In this document: in pieces, positions 39,035 to 39,036 of the stretch
Numbering within the stretch: position 1 is the first letter of the stretch
Layout of the letters: each line of letters starts with the position of its first letter
DNA from: Actinomycetospora soli
Lineage (GTDB): Bacteria > Actinomycetota > Actinomycetes > Mycobacteriales > Pseudonocardiaceae
Assembly: GCF_021026295.1 (NCBI RefSeq)
Contig: NZ_JAJNDA010000033.1
Location: forward strand, 1-39,036
Length of the DNA: 39,036 nucleotides
Direction of reading: 5' to 3'
The notes under the pieces: generated by a model
Databases searched by the model: none
Told to the model about the DNA's origin: nothing
What the model saw: the letters and a program-made list of their open reading frames with translations, nothing else
Translations under genes and position numbers: made by a program

Positions 39035-39036
39035 GG

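Noticed and set aside
38879..39036. Attachment site or tRNA at the right edge
   Set aside because: No tRNA-like fold, T-loop motif or direct repeat could be found.

Overview
The window is very GC-rich and gene-dense, with many GTG starts and stop/start overlaps (ATGA, GTGA). It carries a WhiB-family protein and LexA boxes of the mycobacterial TCGAAC-N4-GTTCGA type. This points to a high-GC actinobacterium, plausibly of the Pseudonocardiales/Mycobacteriales kind (inference). A tyrosine recombinase at the right end, a primase-like protein, a giant methylase-helicase and toxin-antitoxin-like pairs indicate a plasmid or integrated mobile element.

Left third (1-11.7 kb, minus strand): a DNA-handling block read right to left. 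It holds an approx. 1750-residue N6-adenine methylase/SNF2-type helicase, a zinc-finger/TOPRIM primase-like protein, an unknown 165-residue protein, a WhiB protein with a long disordered tail, three small coupled genes, a small membrane protein and a DUF4192 protein running off the left edge. At least 127 bp are perfectly repeated between the DUF4192 gene and the neighbouring gene at 1888-2634.

The three longest gaps in this part (1165-1592, 5912-6456, 11716-12312) each contain one copy of the same approx. 280-nt element. Outer and inner helices are kept by compensatory changes between the copies, and the G.U wobbles fall on the plus strand. I read this as an undescribed family of structured RNAs (or, less likely, structured single-stranded DNA). 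It is the most striking signal in the window.

Middle (12.3-23.4 kb, plus strand): a DUF5710/HNH-like gene and small genes, then a tightly coupled operon. The operon encodes a MinD/ParA-like ATPase, a small protein, a membrane-anchored Ser/Thr kinase, an unknown protein, an anchored DUF1996 protein, an 862-residue ferric-reductase-like membrane flavoprotein and an anchored extracellular protein. A DUF732 lipoprotein follows. The layout suggests a cell-envelope redox or assembly apparatus controlled by an ATPase and a kinase (inference).

Right third (23.4-39 kb, both strands): small membrane proteins, a compact ATP-dependent DNA ligase, a secreted trypsin-like protease with a membrane partner, two LexA-box-preceded small genes, a PIN-domain pair and a second toxin-antitoxin-like pair. 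An ECF-like sigma factor coupled to a pentapeptide-containing protein comes next, then two predicted PD-(D/E)xK nucleases in less GC-extreme DNA with unusual codons (candidate defence genes), and finally the integrase. No tRNA, rRNA, CRISPR array or insertion sequence was seen.
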